From assembly GCA_040255575.1 (NCBI GenBank), contig JBDZVF010000455.1:1-5025 (forward strand): a stretch of 5,025 nucleotides of DNA, in the 5' to 3' direction. Below the pieces are notes generated by a model. That model was not told the DNA's origin. It saw only the letters and a program-made list of their open reading frames with translations, and made no database searches. Origin of the DNA: JADGHX01 sp040255575. Lineage in GTDB: Bacteria; Pseudomonadota; Gammaproteobacteria; Steroidobacterales; Steroidobacteraceae. Below are positions 4,752-5,025 of the stretch, piece after piece. Made by a program: the position numbers and the translations under genes. How positions within the stretch are numbered: position 1 is the stretch's first letter; every line of letters starts with the position of its first letter.

Positions 4752-5025
4752 TGTTGTCGGAAGTTATCCAGGCCGTTCGCGGCATGAACGACGTGCTGCC
4801 CGCGGAAATCGGCACGTGGCAATTCCTCGAAGGCACGGTGCGCGAGCTCGTCGCATCCTATGGCTTTCAGGAAATGCGCGTGCCGATCGTGGAGGAGACG
4901 CGCCTGTTCAAGCGCGCGATCGGCGAGCTCACCGATGTCGTCTCGAAGGAGATGTACACCTTCACCGACTCGGGCGGCGAGAACCTCACGCTGCGCCCCG
5001 AAGCAACCGCGGGCATCGCGCGCGC
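4751..5025 (+). CDS. hisS: Histidyl-tRNA synthetase, N-terminal part (runs off the right edge)
   Basis: HisS is the class II aminoacyl-tRNA synthetase that charges tRNA-His. The frame from ATG 4751 stays open to the window end (91 full codons). It reads MLSEVIQAVRGMNDVLP, then PIVEETRLFKRAIGE, then TDVVSKEMYTF, then LTLRPEATAG, which are the diagnostic N-terminal blocks of HisS: RGMNDVLP, motif 1 with the following strand, and motif 2 LRPE. These separate it from the HisZ regulatory paralogue, whose conservation here is weaker, although the catalytic HisS-specific motifs lie beyond the edge. The ATG overlaps the rodZ TGA (TGATG), so it is probably co-translated. TTG 4754 is an alternative start giving the same residue count before IQA-RGMND as E. 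coli HisS. ispG, the usual upstream neighbour, is missing. Confidence 0.96.
   Translation, partial: MLSEVIQAVRGMNDVLPAEIGTWQFLEGTVRELVASYGFQEMRVPIVEETRLFKRAIGELTDVVSKEMYTFTDSGGENLTLRPEATAGIAR

Overview
The window is GC-rich, densely packed and entirely on the plus strand. It looks like a gammaproteobacterial chromosome, probably from the Xanthomonadales/Nevskiales/Steroidobacter side of the class. The basis is the gene order ndk–rlmN–pilF(pilW)–rodZ–hisS next to Fe-S assembly genes, which resembles the Pseudomonas locus iscRSUA-hscBA-fdx-iscX–ndk–rlmN–pilF–rodZ–ispG–hisS, and the close similarity of IscA, Ndk, RlmN and HisS to gammaproteobacterial proteins recalled from memory. No database search was possible, so the taxon is an inference. 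No phage, insertion sequence, CRISPR, tRNA or rRNA is visible.

Positions 1-1016 hold a reduced Fe-S cluster assembly segment. It starts with a divergent IscU-like scaffold protein whose reading frame enters from beyond the left edge. This protein keeps only one of the three classical cluster cysteines and carries two in-frame tandem repeats: an 18-bp SVSEAP repeat at its N-terminal side, and a 12-bp V/I-E-G-D-type repeat inserted inside the scaffold fold. A fully canonical iscA follows 22 bp later. The hscB, hscA, fdx and iscX genes that normally follow iscA are absent; ndk comes next.

Positions 1017-1214 are a 198-bp leader with a plausible sigma70-type promoter and a stem-loop in front of ndk (1215-1646), an intact nucleoside diphosphate kinase. 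A 44-bp gap with a small AT-rich hairpin separates it from rlmN (1691-2812), the radical-SAM methyltransferase for 23S rRNA A2503 and tRNA A37. From there the genes are tightly packed: rlmN overlaps pilF/pilW by 4 bp (ATGA), rodZ starts 5 bp after pilF/pilW, and rodZ overlaps hisS by 1 bp (TGATG). They are probably co-transcribed and translationally coupled.

The pilF/pilW product is the outer-membrane pilotin lipoprotein for the PilQ secretin of type IV pili. RodZ is the bitopic MreB-binding cell-shape protein, here with a very long low-complexity periplasmic linker. HisS is histidyl-tRNA synthetase, cut off by the right edge. The cluster mixes translation (RlmN, HisS), nucleotide supply (Ndk), Fe-S supply (scaffold and IscA; RlmN itself needs a [4Fe-4S] cluster) and envelope functions (PilF/PilW, RodZ). 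ispG, usually between rodZ and hisS, is not here.

Most of the window is ordinary conserved housekeeping sequence. The part most worth a second look is the first 670 bp: the degenerate, repeat-bearing IscU homologue, whose frame could be a long N-terminal extension or a fusion to an upstream gene.
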